Positions 1 to 7,466 of a DNA stretch of 25,805 nucleotides are shown here, one piece after another. The position numbers and the translations under genes were made by a program. This DNA comes from JANLUX01 sp031363705 (GTDB lineage Bacteria; Bacteroidota; Bacteroidia; AKYH767-A; OLB10), in NCBI GenBank assembly GCA_031363705.1, contig JANLUX010000159.1:1-25805 (forward strand), read 5' to 3'. How positions within the stretch are numbered: position 1 is the first letter of the stretch; every line of letters begins with the position of its first letter. The notes below the pieces were generated by a model, which ran no database searches, was not told the DNA's origin, and saw only the letters and a list, made by a program, of their open reading frames with translations.

Positions 1-876
1 ACAGGGATGATTTATGCTACTGCCAGGAACGTTACAAAACTCATGAGACTGGAAGAAGAAGTGAAACTTAAAAATGAAACAGAGAAAAATTTTCAAACAG
101 AAAACCTCAGGCAATTATGCAATCTTACGTCAAGCATATCAGATGAATTGCTAAATCCCGTTAATCTTACTATTGGCTTTGCAGAAATGAGTTTAAACCT
201 TCTTGAAGGTTTATCAGATGTAGGATCAAACGAAAATAAAAATGAAAATTTGGCTCAATTAAGGGCTGACCAACAAAAGATAATTGAGCACGGAAAAAAA
301 ATATTCAATGTTCTGCAGAAAATGAATTATACTATTATGCAGGCTCATCTTGTAAATCAAAACTTATACCCTAATGTGAACAGAGTAAATTCAATTAATC
401 TTTTATGCTCGCAATTTGAGAAAATTTCCTATGATAACTTTAGAGCAATAAACAGCCGATTTAACTGTGAGTTTATTAATAATTTTGACAAAAGAAACCC
501 GCAGTGCAAGATTAATATTTCAGAATTCGGAAGCTTCATTATGGGACTTTTTTACAATGCTTTTGAAGCTATAATTGATAAAACAGCGATGGATCCTAAC
601 CTAAAACCAATGGTAAAAGTTGAAACCACATGGAAACATTCACATGTAGAAATCAGAATTGCTGACAACGGATTAATAATTCCAGTTGAAAACATGAAAA
701 AAATTTTCGATCCTTTCTTTTCAACTAAAAAAGCAGGTAATGGCAACGGACTTGGCCTTACCTCGAGTTACAACATCATTAAAAATAATAATGGTGAAAT
801 TGCTCTTGAGAAATCCGAGGAATCTGAAACTGTTTTTAAAATAACCATACCCGCTTTTTTGAACAGTAAAGTATGA
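1..876 (+). CDS. PAS-linked sensor histidine kinase, 5'-truncated, degenerate H box
   Basis: This is the C-terminal part of a sensor kinase. The frame stays open through base 1, and the first visible residues (TGMIYATARNVT) read like the end of a PAS domain, so the true start lies outside the window. Counting the ATG at 7 as residue 1, a short coiled linker is followed by a dimerisation region (about 34-60) and an ATPase domain (about 170-285). The ATPase domain keeps an N box (FYNAFEA), an F box (FDPFFSTK) and a G2 box (GNGNGLGLT). The H box, expected as AHEINNP, reads SDELLNP, so the phospho-acceptor His is Asp46 (GAT, bases 142-144). The G1 box reads DNGLII where DNGxGI is usual. The family autophosphorylates on His and passes phosphate to a response regulator. 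This copy may be a pseudokinase or act by another route. The gene runs convergently into the next one with a 13-bp gap. The fold assignment is firm; activity is doubtful. Confidence 0.85.
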   Translation, partial: TGMIYATARNVTKLMRLEEEVKLKNETEKNFQTENLRQLCNLTSSISDELLNPVNLTIGFAEMSLNLLEGLSDVGSNENKNENLAQLRADQQKIIEHGKKIFNVLQKMNYTIMQAHLVNQNLYPNVNRVNSINLLCSQFEKISYDNFRAINSRFNCEFINNFDKRNPQCKINISEFGSFIMGLFYNAFEAIIDKTAMDPNLKPMVKVETTWKHSHVEIRIADNGLIIPVENMKKIFDPFFSTKKAGNGNGLGLTSSYNIIKNNNGEIALEKSEESETVFKITIPAFLNSKV

Positions 877-889
877 ACTGAATCTTAAA

Positions 890-1891
890 CTATCCTTCGG
901 TAGAATAATCCCCCATGCTTAAATCGCTCATCCTGCCTTTGTACTTTGCATAATTACCGATGAGTGAATTGTCAATGGTGGCGTTTTCAATGGTTGTATT
1001 TTTTTGTATGATGCTATTTCGCACAACGCTGTTGCGGATGGTGGTGCCTGCACCAACGGTAACAAAAGGACCTACCACAGCATTTTCGATGATTGCATTT
1101 TCATCAATGTAACAGGGATGATTGATGACTGAGTTAGTCACCTTCGCAGTTTTGGCTATGAATGATTTTTCATTTTTTATTTCGAGCACACGTTTATTGG
1201 TGTAAACCGTAGCATCTTTATTTCCGCAATCGAGCCACTCATCCACTTTCCCGGCTTTCAATCGCATGCCTTTGTTTTTCATGTTTTCAAGGGCATTGGT
1301 AAGCTGGTATTCACCCTTGTCTTTAATATCGTTATCAATCAGGTATTGCAATTCTTTTTTCAAATTTTCTCCATCACTCACATAATAGATACCGATGATG
1401 GCGAGATCAGAAATAAACTCCTGTGGCTTCTCCACAAAATCAGTTATCACTCCGCTCGTATCAACTTTTACCACTCCAAATTGTTTGGGATCATCAATCT
1501 GTTTTACCCAGATGATTCCATCACAATCTTTATCCATTTTAAAATCGGCACTGAACAAGGTATCTGCGAAAGCAACCACACAATGTCCTTTCAAAGAATC
1601 AGCAGCGCATAAAATTGCATGGGCAGTCCCAAGAGGTTCATGCTGATAATAAATGGTTCCTTTAGCACCTTCCTTTTCAGCAATGTCAATTAATTTTTGC
1701 TCTACTTCTTTACCAAAATCTCCAATGATGTAAGCAATCTCATCCACCTTCTGATCACAGATGCGGATGATGTCCTCCATCAGGTGCTGAACGATGGGTT
1801 TGCCTGCAACAGGTATCAAAGGTTTAGCAGTGGTGAGTGTATGAGGGCGCATGCGTTTGCCCATGCCAGCCATTGGGACTATAATTTTCAT
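890..1891 (-). CDS. Sugar-phosphate nucleotidyltransferase with left-handed beta-helix tail
   Basis: This 333-aa protein begins with the NTP-transferase signature (VPMAGMGKRMRPHTLTTAKP), in which G-G-x-R/K and the later Lys bind the nucleotide and sugar phosphate. The Rossmann-like catalytic domain covers about residues 1-235. From about 245 to the end there are hexapeptide-type repeats (V/I-x-N-S/A-V/I-I patterns), typical of a left-handed beta-helix. The family transfers NMP from an NTP to a sugar 1-phosphate, as in RmlA or mannose-1-phosphate guanylyltransferase, to supply activated sugars for cell-surface polysaccharide. The exact sugar and nucleotide cannot be read from sequence alone. 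It is the last gene of a minus-strand group, but a good -7 element at 1911-1918 suggests its own promoter. No sugar-pathway neighbours are visible. Confidence 0.85.
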   Translation of the reverse strand: MKIIVPMAGMGKRMRPHTLTTAKPLIPVAGKPIVQHLMEDIIRICDQKVDEIAYIIGDFGKEVEQKLIDIAEKEGAKGTIYYQHEPLGTAHAILCAADSLKGHCVVAFADTLFSADFKMDKDCDGIIWVKQIDDPKQFGVVKVDTSGVITDFVEKPQEFISDLAIIGIYYVSDGENLKKELQYLIDNDIKDKGEYQLTNALENMKNKGMRLKAGKVDEWLDCGNKDATVYTNKRVLEIKNEKSFIAKTAKVTNSVINHPCYIDENAIIENAVVGPFVTVGAGTTIRNSVVRNSIIQKNTTIENATIDNSLIGNYAKYKGRMSDLSMGDYSTEG

Positions 1892-1910
1892 GTTAAAATT
1901 TTAAGGGTGT

Positions 1911-1918
1911 CAAAACTA
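1911..1918 (-). promoter_or_regulatory. Bacteroidota-type -7 element (TAGTTTTG)
   Basis: Read on the minus strand, this matches the TAnnTTTG -7 consensus exactly. It lies 19 bases upstream of the nucleotidyltransferase ATG. No clear TTTG -33 element is present at the usual spacing, so the call rests on the -7 box and its position. Confidence 0.4.
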
Positions 1919-1933
1919 ATTTAATTCTGCGCT

Positions 1934-2227
1934 TCAGCAGACATGAATCATTTCCTTTTCAATAGATTTTAAAAATTTATCTCCAAGATGAGGCCCTTTT
2001 CTTACCAAATCAACTGGTGCATTAAAGTTTTTTTCAAGAAAAATCAAAAGATTATAAAGTAATGAATACTTAGGTTCTTTTAGTTCTACGATGATATCAA
2101 TATCGCTATCTTTCTTCATTTCTCCTCTTGCAACAGAACCAAAAAGTGCAATACTTCTCACGCCCATTTTTTCTTCAAGGAAGTTTTTATTTATTTTCAG
2201 AAAGCTTATGATTTCATCTTTGTTCAT
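1934..2227 (-). CDS. MNT-type minimal nucleotidyltransferase (MntA/KNTase-like), no HEPN partner visible
   Basis: This 97-aa protein carries the polymerase-beta nucleotidyltransferase signature GSVARGEMKKDSDIDIIV at about residues 30-48. The GS pair and the D-x-D metal ligands (SDIDI) are intact. Small proteins of this family are usually the MntA antitoxin half of HEPN/MNT modules, where they AMPylate the HEPN RNase toxin (HepT). Here no HEPN gene is adjacent: the flanking genes are a NUDIX hydrolase 37 bp upstream and a sugar nucleotidyltransferase downstream. It is therefore either a solitary MNT gene, a relic of such a module, or a nucleotidyltransferase with another substrate. The start ATG at 2227 fits the usual length of about 95-105 aa. 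Confidence 0.8.
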   Translation of the reverse strand: MNKDEIISFLKINKNFLEEKMGVRSIALFGSVARGEMKKDSDIDIIVELKEPKYSLLYNLLIFLEKNFNAPVDLVRKGPHLGDKFLKSIEKEMIHVC

Positions 2228-2264
2228 GGCACGAAAATATTACAATAATCAGCCTTGGAAAAAA

Positions 2265-2873
2265 TTATACTTTATTAAAATCGTATTTAGTCGTGTTAAG
2301 GAAGTCAAACAATATCTGTGACCAGGATTCTAATTTATCATAATTGGTGCTGATGAATTCTTTTGTAACCCACTCACATCTCATTTTATCTTTTTCAATA
2401 ACATTAAATGATTTTGAAACTGCCTGAGCGCAAAACACCAATCCTAAATGAACGCTGCCAACTTCTGATAGATCATCATTAATAAAACCCATGAATGAAG
2501 GAGCATTGATGATTGGAATATCAATTTCTTCAGTGAGTTCGCGTTTTAAAGCTTCATTGATAATATCCTCTTTTGAAACTTCATCAATAGGATTGATATG
2601 CCCTCCTATACCCAAAGACATTTTCTCGTGCAATCGTGTTTCTGTTTGTTTTTTAGTTCTTACATACAACAAAAACTCATCACCATGCTGAATGTAGAGG
2701 TAAGGAATAACCTGCTTAAAGGATGGATCGGTTTCTGCCAAAGGCCTGTCCATCCCTCTTAAATTTTGTTTTATAAAAGAATAGTGATTGGTATCTTTAA
2801 TAAACCCTTTCTGAATGGTTAAAATATCTGATAACAGGTTTCTGTCGAGCCCTAATACAATTTCGTTTTCCAT
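2265..2873 (-). CDS. NUDIX hydrolase-family protein
   Basis: This 202-aa protein has a NUDIX-type core at about residues 75-175. The motif region runs from GGHINPIDEVSKED to REL-TEE-IDI, with the catalytic REx-x-EE glutamates present. The first part contains a few extra residues, and the usual Gly near the end of the motif is Asp. The N-terminal ~70 residues (LSDILTIQKGF, RPLAETDPSFKQVIPY) form a lead-in found in a Bacteroidota/Firmicutes subgroup of NUDIX-like proteins. The family cleaves nucleoside diphosphates linked to another moiety; the substrate here is not predictable. It is probably co-transcribed with the MNT gene downstream. It is cytoplasmic, with no signal peptide. Confidence 0.75.
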   Translation of the reverse strand: MENEIVLGLDRNLLSDILTIQKGFIKDTNHYSFIKQNLRGMDRPLAETDPSFKQVIPYLYIQHGDEFLLYVRTKKQTETRLHEKMSLGIGGHINPIDEVSKEDIINEALKRELTEEIDIPIINAPSFMGFINDDLSEVGSVHLGLVFCAQAVSKSFNVIEKDKMRCEWVTKEFISTNYDKLESWSQILFDFLNTTKYDFNKV

Positions 2874-2948
2874 GGATGATCCGTTTTTTTTGCGGCTACT
2901 AAAATATTTGAAACAGCTATTGTATTTGGCAGTGTTAACAAATTCAGA

Positions 2949-3362
2949 TTAATGCGAAACTTTTATATAGCCCCAGCCCTCGTGTTGTTTTGAAACGATT
3001 TCATAAATGCCGTCAGGGATAATTTCAACGCCTTCTACCAGTTGGCTCTTATCAACATTGTTATTTTTCATTGCTATAGCGCATACCTTAAATGTAACAT
3101 TTTTTCTTTTAGAGAAATTAGTTACCTGCTCTGCAACCATTGATTTTCCTTTGGTAATCATACCGAGACTTTTTCCAAAAAAAACCATCTCCACCACAGC
3201 ATCAGGGTTATTATCAACTACCTCAGAAATCCAGCGGAGTGCCATTTTATGGGTGATGGTATCATCACTTGTCATATCAAATACCACATTGTAAGGCGCT
3301 TTCTGCGCAGACAGTAAACCGAAGTTTAACAGTAATAATCCGATAATAGTTAAGCGTTTCAT
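2949..3362 (-). CDS. Secreted DsrE/DsrF-like family protein
   Basis: This 137-aa protein starts with a clear signal peptide (MKRLTIIGLLLLNFGLLSAQ, cleavage probably after SAQ) and continues with a DsrE-like alpha/beta fold. Typical elements are an early strand (YNVVFDMTS), a helix with ALRWISEVV, a strand VEMVFFGKSLGM, and VTFKVCAIAMKNNNVDKSQLVEGVEIIPDGIYEIVSKQ spanning the end of the domain. One Cys (in FKVCAIAM) sits where DsrE-like proteins often carry a conserved cysteine. The family is linked to sulfur handling, but for exported Bacteroidota members the role is not established. The gene diverges from the cytochrome oxidase operon across a 150-bp gap. Family is reasonably sure; function unknown. 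Confidence 0.75.
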   Translation of the reverse strand: MKRLTIIGLLLLNFGLLSAQKAPYNVVFDMTSDDTITHKMALRWISEVVDNNPDAVVEMVFFGKSLGMITKGKSMVAEQVTNFSKRKNVTFKVCAIAMKNNNVDKSQLVEGVEIIPDGIYEIVSKQHEGWGYIKVSH

Positions 3363-3474
3363 GATTTTATAAATTTAAGATTTGAAGGATAAAAGTAAAA
3401 TATTAAAAGCAGATGGAATAAGTAAATATTGAAAAACAGCATTCATAACCAGGCGTAATAATCGCAACAAGCAC

Positions 3475-3504
3475 TTGTTAATAATCCATTTCCAATTAAA
3501 TTTG
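3475..3504 (+). promoter_or_regulatory. Promoter of the ctaB respiratory operon
   Basis: TAAATTTG at 3497-3504 matches the Bacteroidota -7 consensus TAnnTTTG. A TTG at 3475-3477 sits 19 bases upstream as a partial -33 element. The -7 box ends 8 bases before the ctaB ATG, so transcripts would have almost no leader. Confidence 0.5.
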
Positions 3505-3512
3505 CCGGCTCA

Positions 3513-4400
3513 ATGGAAAAATCCGTTTCTCTGCAAAAAAATCCTTTTCTGCTGGCCCGTTTACAGGATTATGCACAGCTTACCAAAATGCGCCTGGCAA
3601 GCCTGGTGGTTTTTTCTGCAGCAATGGCTTTTTTACTGGCTCCCGGGTCCGTTAACTGGAATCATTTTATACTTTTAATTATTGGTGGATTTTTGGTTAC
3701 CGGAGCGAGCAACGGCATTAACCAGATAATGGAACGCGACCTGGATAAATTAATGACGCGTACTGCTAATCGTCCTTTACCCGGTGAGCGAATGAGTGTA
3801 GCAGAAGCATTTATCATAAGTGCTCTTATGGCTGTTGCCGGAATTTTTATCCTTACTTATTATCTTAATTTATACAGCGGATTGCTTGGCATGGCGGCTT
3901 TGATGAGCTATACCCTGGCTTATACACCGCTAAAAAAAATCACTCCTTTATCTGTTTTTATTGGTGCCATACCGGGTGCTATACCTCCCATGTTAGGATG
4001 GATTGCTGCAACAGGAACTATTTCTGCAGAAGCATGGATATTATTTGCTATTCAGTTCATGTGGCAGTTCCCTCATTTCTGGGCTATAGCATGGGTGCTT
4101 GATGATGATTATAAAAGAGCAGGTTTTAATATGTTGCCTACAGGTGAAAGGAATAAAAGCGCTGCATTTCAGACATTTATTTATACGCTGAGTTTGATTC
4201 CTGTAGGATTGATGCCATTTCTCTTTCAAATGAGTGGCTGGGTATCTGCCGTTGTAATCACTTTAGCAGCATTATATTTTAGCTATAGAAGCTATCGGCT
4301 TTACCGTGAACAAAGTATTGAAGCAGCACGAAGTGTGATGTTTGGTTCTTTTATTTATTTACCCATTGTAATGATTGCAATGGTACTTGATAAACTTTAA
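3513..4400 (+). CDS. ctaB: Protoheme IX farnesyltransferase (heme o synthase)
   Basis: This 295-aa polytopic membrane protein of the UbiA prenyltransferase superfamily transfers farnesyl to heme b to make heme o, the precursor of the heme a used by aa3/caa3 oxidases. It has the diagnostic first motif (NGINQIMERDLDKLMTRTANRP, of the N-x3-E-R-D-x2-D-x2-M type, about residues 72-93) and the second motif (VLDDDYKRAGFNMLP, about 195-210). The hydrophobic segments are consistent with seven to nine membrane spans, and the length matches CtaB/CyoE. It opens an operon with two subunit III genes, subunit IV, SCO and DUF420. The first of these starts 6 bp after the ctaB stop. Subunits I and II and heme a synthase are not in the window. 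Confidence 0.95.
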   Translation: MEKSVSLQKNPFLLARLQDYAQLTKMRLASLVVFSAAMAFLLAPGSVNWNHFILLIIGGFLVTGASNGINQIMERDLDKLMTRTANRPLPGERMSVAEAFIISALMAVAGIFILTYYLNLYSGLLGMAALMSYTLAYTPLKKITPLSVFIGAIPGAIPPMLGWIAATGTISAEAWILFAIQFMWQFPHFWAIAWVLDDDYKRAGFNMLPTGERNKSAAFQTFIYTLSLIPVGLMPFLFQMSGWVSAVVITLAALYFSYRSYRLYREQSIEAARSVMFGSFIYLPIVMIAMVLDKL

Positions 4401-4406
4401 TTTTTT

Positions 4407-4976
4407 ATGGATTTAACGTTGGATACCCCCAAACCAAAAATAGCAACAGGCAAAGTTTTATTATGGCTTGCTATTGCAAGTATGGTAATGTTGTTTGCTG
4501 GTTTAACCAGTGGTTATATCGTTCGCCAGGCTGAAGGCAACTGGATGCAGGTAACTGTACCACGTGCTTTTTATTTTTCTACAGCTTTTATTTTATTAAG
4601 CAGCATTACTATGCAAAGTGCTTTAAGTGCGATAAAGAAAAATAATACCGGCACTGTAAAAACTTTACTTATTGTTACGCTTGCATTAGGACTTGCATTT
4701 GTGTTTTGCCAGTTTCTGGGTTACAACAGTCTGGTAAACCAGGGAGTTTATTTCACTGGTGGAAACGCATCAGCATCCTTCTTTTATGCAATTACAGGAT
4801 TACACCTGGCGCATTTAATAGGAGGTATTTTATCGCTGATGTTTGTAACCGGAAAATCCATCATGGAAAAATATAATTCAAATAATTATCTCGGCATACA
4901 GCTCTGTTCCACTTATTGGCATTTTCTGGATGGGCTTTGGATTTATTTATTTTTATTTTTGTCGCTTGCCCGTTAA
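4407..4976 (+). CDS. Cytochrome c oxidase subunit III family protein (short paralogue)
   Basis: This 189-aa membrane protein has five predicted spans, at about residues 18-40, 50-70, 84-106, 120-145 and 165-187. The subunit III hallmarks are GLTSGYIVRQAEG after the first span, FFYAITGLHLAHLIGG, and the C-terminal YWHFLDGLWIYLF segment. It corresponds to the five-helix CyoC/CoxIII type. It lies 6 bp after ctaB and 33 bp before a second, longer subunit III gene, and this paired arrangement is common in Bacteroidota. Subunit III stabilises the oxidase and the oxygen path without carrying redox centres. Which paralogue joins the mature complex cannot be told from sequence. Confidence 0.9.
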   Translation: MDLTLDTPKPKIATGKVLLWLAIASMVMLFAGLTSGYIVRQAEGNWMQVTVPRAFYFSTAFILLSSITMQSALSAIKKNNTGTVKTLLIVTLALGLAFVFCQFLGYNSLVNQGVYFTGGNASASFFYAITGLHLAHLIGGILSLMFVTGKSIMEKYNSNNYLGIQLCSTYWHFLDGLWIYLFLFLSLAR

Positions 4977-5009
4977 TGGTTAATCACTAAAAAGTAACCC
5001 TATAAAAAT

Positions 5010-5822
5010 ATGTCATCAGACGCAGCAACTATAAATCAGCCACGCAAATTAATTTGGGGTGGTGGCACTTCACCCTTTGGTGTGAGTTGGGGAAAAATGT
5101 ATATGTGGATATTCCTGGTATCCGATGCATTTACATTTTCATCACTACTCATTGCTTACGGAACGCTCCGTCATCGTTTTGCGGATACCTGGCCTAAGGC
5201 AGGTGATGTGTTCACTCATTTTCCATTTGTGCATGGTCATGTTCCATTGGCTTATGTAGGTTTAATGACTTTTATTCTTATCATGAGTTCAGTAACAATG
5301 GTGCTGGCTGTTGATGCAGGACATAGAAGACAAAACAGACCTGTTGCAATCTGGCTGGGTTTAACCATCATCGGAGGATTAATGTTCGTGGGTTCACAGG
5401 CATGGGAGTGGTATCACTTTATAAAAGGAACTGAACACGGAGCTTATGTATTGGTTGATGGATCTATTGCACATCCGGTTGAAGGAAATCATCATGCGTT
5501 ACGATTAGCAGATCATTCCATCGTGACTGACGAAGCAAAAGTGAAGACAATATTAAAAGGATCAAGAGAAATTCACGGGGCAAATCTTACGGAAAATGAA
5601 TATGGAAGTCCATTGTTTGCTGATTTCTTTTTCTTTATAACAGGTTTCCACGGTTTCCACGTATTCAGTGGTGTGGTTATAAATTTCCTGATCTGGCTCG
5701 GTGTGCTAAATGGCACCTATAAAAAACGTGGTCATTATGAACAGATTGAAAAAACAGGATTGTACTGGCACTTTGTAGATCTGGTTTGGGTATTCGTATT
5801 CACTTTTTTCTATCTCGTTTAA
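5010..5822 (+). CDS. Cytochrome c oxidase subunit III (long paralogue with hydrophilic insert)
   Basis: This 270-aa protein also has five predicted spans. They include KMYMWIFLVSDAFTFSSLL near residue 30, a WEWYHF segment ending the third span near 132, FFFITGFHGFHVFSG near 208-222, and the C-terminal YWHFVDLVWVFVF. These are standard subunit III landmarks. Between spans three and four lies an insert of about 60 polar residues rich in His (residues about 137-200). It probably forms a periplasmic domain of the Bacteroidota version. It follows the short paralogue and precedes subunit IV by 27 bp. The assignment is firm; the role of the insert is unknown. Confidence 0.92.
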   Translation: MSSDAATINQPRKLIWGGGTSPFGVSWGKMYMWIFLVSDAFTFSSLLIAYGTLRHRFADTWPKAGDVFTHFPFVHGHVPLAYVGLMTFILIMSSVTMVLAVDAGHRRQNRPVAIWLGLTIIGGLMFVGSQAWEWYHFIKGTEHGAYVLVDGSIAHPVEGNHHALRLADHSIVTDEAKVKTILKGSREIHGANLTENEYGSPLFADFFFFITGFHGFHVFSGVVINFLIWLGVLNGTYKKRGHYEQIEKTGLYWHFVDLVWVFVFTFFYLV

Positions 5823-5849
5823 AAATTAATCTTCTAATTCTTTAATATA

Positions 5850-6221
5850 ATGTCAGATAAAGACGAAATACACTTAAAGGGATATTACACCGGTGATATT
5901 CACAACCAGTTTGTACCGGAGCATTACAATCCTAAAAACCGGAAACTCATCTGGCGCACATTCTGGATACTGCTTTTCATAACCATTTTTGAAGTGGGCA
6001 TTTCGTTTACCCCTATATCAAAAGAAGTTTTGTTATATACCTTCATTATACTCACTTTAGTTAAAGCTTATTATATCGTAGGCTATTTTATGCACCTGAA
6101 ACATGAGCGGTATACACTTATCTATTGCATCGTACTTCCCTTTATGCTTATCATTTACCTGGTAGCGATGGCACTTGCAGAGGGAAATTATATTGGACTG
6201 TGGGATAAATTTTTCGGATAG
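5850..6221 (+). CDS. Cytochrome c oxidase subunit IV family protein
   Basis: This 123-aa small membrane protein has a polar N-terminus of about 35 residues and three hydrophobic spans (about 42-62, 66-87 and 95-115). Between the second and third spans is the sequence GYFMHLKHER, typical of the prokaryotic subunit IV (CyoD/CoxD-like) family. Subunit IV helps assemble the heme-copper oxidase. Its TAG stop shares one base with the GTG start of the SCO gene (6221), which points to translational coupling within the operon. Confidence 0.9.
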   Translation: MSDKDEIHLKGYYTGDIHNQFVPEHYNPKNRKLIWRTFWILLFITIFEVGISFTPISKEVLLYTFIILTLVKAYYIVGYFMHLKHERYTLIYCIVLPFMLIIYLVAMALAEGNYIGLWDKFFG

Positions 6222-6877
6222 TGAAAAAGTTTTTGATTTTAACAGCCATCCTCGTGATACCGGGGGTGGCTTATTTGTTAGTAAAAAGCGGTAAAAACAA
6301 TTACACTCACCTGGAAATCTTTGGCCCTAAAGAACCGGTTGAAAAAACGGTGGAGGGAAAAATAAAAGTTGATACCGTTTATCACACCATAGGCGATTTT
6401 ACTTTTATTGATCAGGATAGTAACATAGTTAATCAATCAATTGTAAATGATAAAATATATGTAGCTGATTATTTTTTCACTACTTGTAAAACTATTTGTC
6501 CGAAAATGAGTGATCAGCTGATGCGTGTGCAATTGGCATTTAAAGATGATCCGGAGGTGATGATATTAAGTCATACTGTGGATCCCGAAGAGGATTCACC
6601 TTCCACATTAAATGCTTATGCAGAAAAACATAACGCCATTAAAGGCAAATGGTATTTTTTAACAGGAGATAAAAAACAATTGTACGATTTGGCTCGCAAC
6701 AGCTATTTTGTTACAGCGATGCCTGGTGACGGTGGACCCGATGATTTTATCCATAGCGAACAATTTGTTTTGGTTGACAAACAGAAAAGAATCCGTGGCT
6801 TTTATGATGGTACTGAATACAATGACGTAAAGAGACTGATAGATGAAATTAAAGTTTTGAAAAAAGAAGTGGAATAA
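6221..6877 (+). CDS. SCO1/SenC/PrrC family copper chaperone
   Basis: This 218-aa protein has an N-terminal membrane anchor (residues 1-21) and a thioredoxin-like periplasmic domain. The copper ligands are present: the CxxxC pair in TTCKTICPKM (Cys89 and Cys93) and the distal His in FIHSEQ (His178). SCO proteins deliver copper to, or reduce, the CuA site of cytochrome oxidase subunit II. The start is GTG at 6221, overlapping the subunit IV stop by one base. Its own TAA stop shares one base with the ATG of the next gene (TAATG). Both overlaps support a tightly coupled operon. Confidence 0.93.
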   Translation: MKKFLILTAILVIPGVAYLLVKSGKNNYTHLEIFGPKEPVEKTVEGKIKVDTVYHTIGDFTFIDQDSNIVNQSIVNDKIYVADYFFTTCKTICPKMSDQLMRVQLAFKDDPEVMILSHTVDPEEDSPSTLNAYAEKHNAIKGKWYFLTGDKKQLYDLARNSYFVTAMPGDGGPDDFIHSEQFVLVDKQKRIRGFYDGTEYNDVKRLIDEIKVLKKEVE

Positions 6878-7416
6878 TGATTACAAATCAGGTGAATGAT
6901 AAGTTGGTTTTCAGGTTTGTGTTTATCATTTCAATAGTTGTATTCATCACAGTTTTGGTTTTAAGCATGTTGCCAAAATCATCAGTCATTCCCTCTTATG
7001 TAGCACTGTTACCAAAATTAAATGCGGTACTCAACGGTACCTGTTCTTTTTTATTATTGATTTCTCTTTACCAGATAAAAAGAAAAAATATTGAATTGCA
7101 TAAACGCTTGAATATCGCAACATTTCTACTCTCTTCTTTATTTCTCGTATCCTACATCTGGTTTCATTCATTTGGAATTGAAACACGTTTTCCGGCAGAT
7201 AATTCTTTACGTCCCGTTTATCTTTTCATTCTATTAACGCACATTATTCTTGCAGCCATTGTATTGCCTCTGGTATTGATTTCATTTTATTACGGGCTTA
7301 CAATGCAGGTACAGAAACATCGCAGGCTAACACGCTGGTCGTTTCCTGTTTGGTTATATGTAACAGTTACCGGTGTGATAGTGTACCTGATGATTTCGCC
7401 TTATTATAAGTTTTAA
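6877..7416 (+). CDS. DUF420 membrane protein (CtaM-like oxidase maturation factor)
   Basis: This 179-aa protein has five predicted membrane spans and the DUF420 pattern of conserved histidines: HKRLN after span two, the His in YIWFHS, THIILA in span four, and HRRLTRWSFPVWLYVTVTG leading into the last span. DUF420 includes CtaM of Firmicutes, which is needed for aa3-type oxidase activity. The position directly after SCO agrees with a role in oxidase maturation, possibly heme or copper insertion, but that is inference from context. The ATG at 6877 overlaps the SCO stop. Confidence 0.85.
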   Translation: MITNQVNDKLVFRFVFIISIVVFITVLVLSMLPKSSVIPSYVALLPKLNAVLNGTCSFLLLISLYQIKRKNIELHKRLNIATFLLSSLFLVSYIWFHSFGIETRFPADNSLRPVYLFILLTHIILAAIVLPLVLISFYYGLTMQVQKHRRLTRWSFPVWLYVTVTGVIVYLMISPYYKF

Positions 7417-7429
7417 TTGAAGAATGTCC

Positions 7430-7462
7430 TTTGATATAAACGAATTTTTCTTTTTATTTTTG
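7430..7462 (+). promoter_or_regulatory. Promoter before the 77-aa gene
   Basis: TTTG at 7430-7433 and TATTTTTG at 7455-7462 match the Bacteroidota -33 and -7 elements with a 21-base spacer. The -7 box ends only 4 bases before the ATG at 7467, so the transcript may be leaderless. It separates this gene from the oxidase operon. Confidence 0.55.
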
Positions 7463-7466
7463 CTTC

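Noticed and set aside
3475..3678. Open frame overlapping the start of ctaB on the same strand
   Set aside because: It lies in another frame inside ctaB, lacks family features, and ctaB is certain.
4407..5822. Two adjacent subunit III genes considered as an unusual duplication
   Set aside because: This paired arrangement is common in Bacteroidota oxidase operons.
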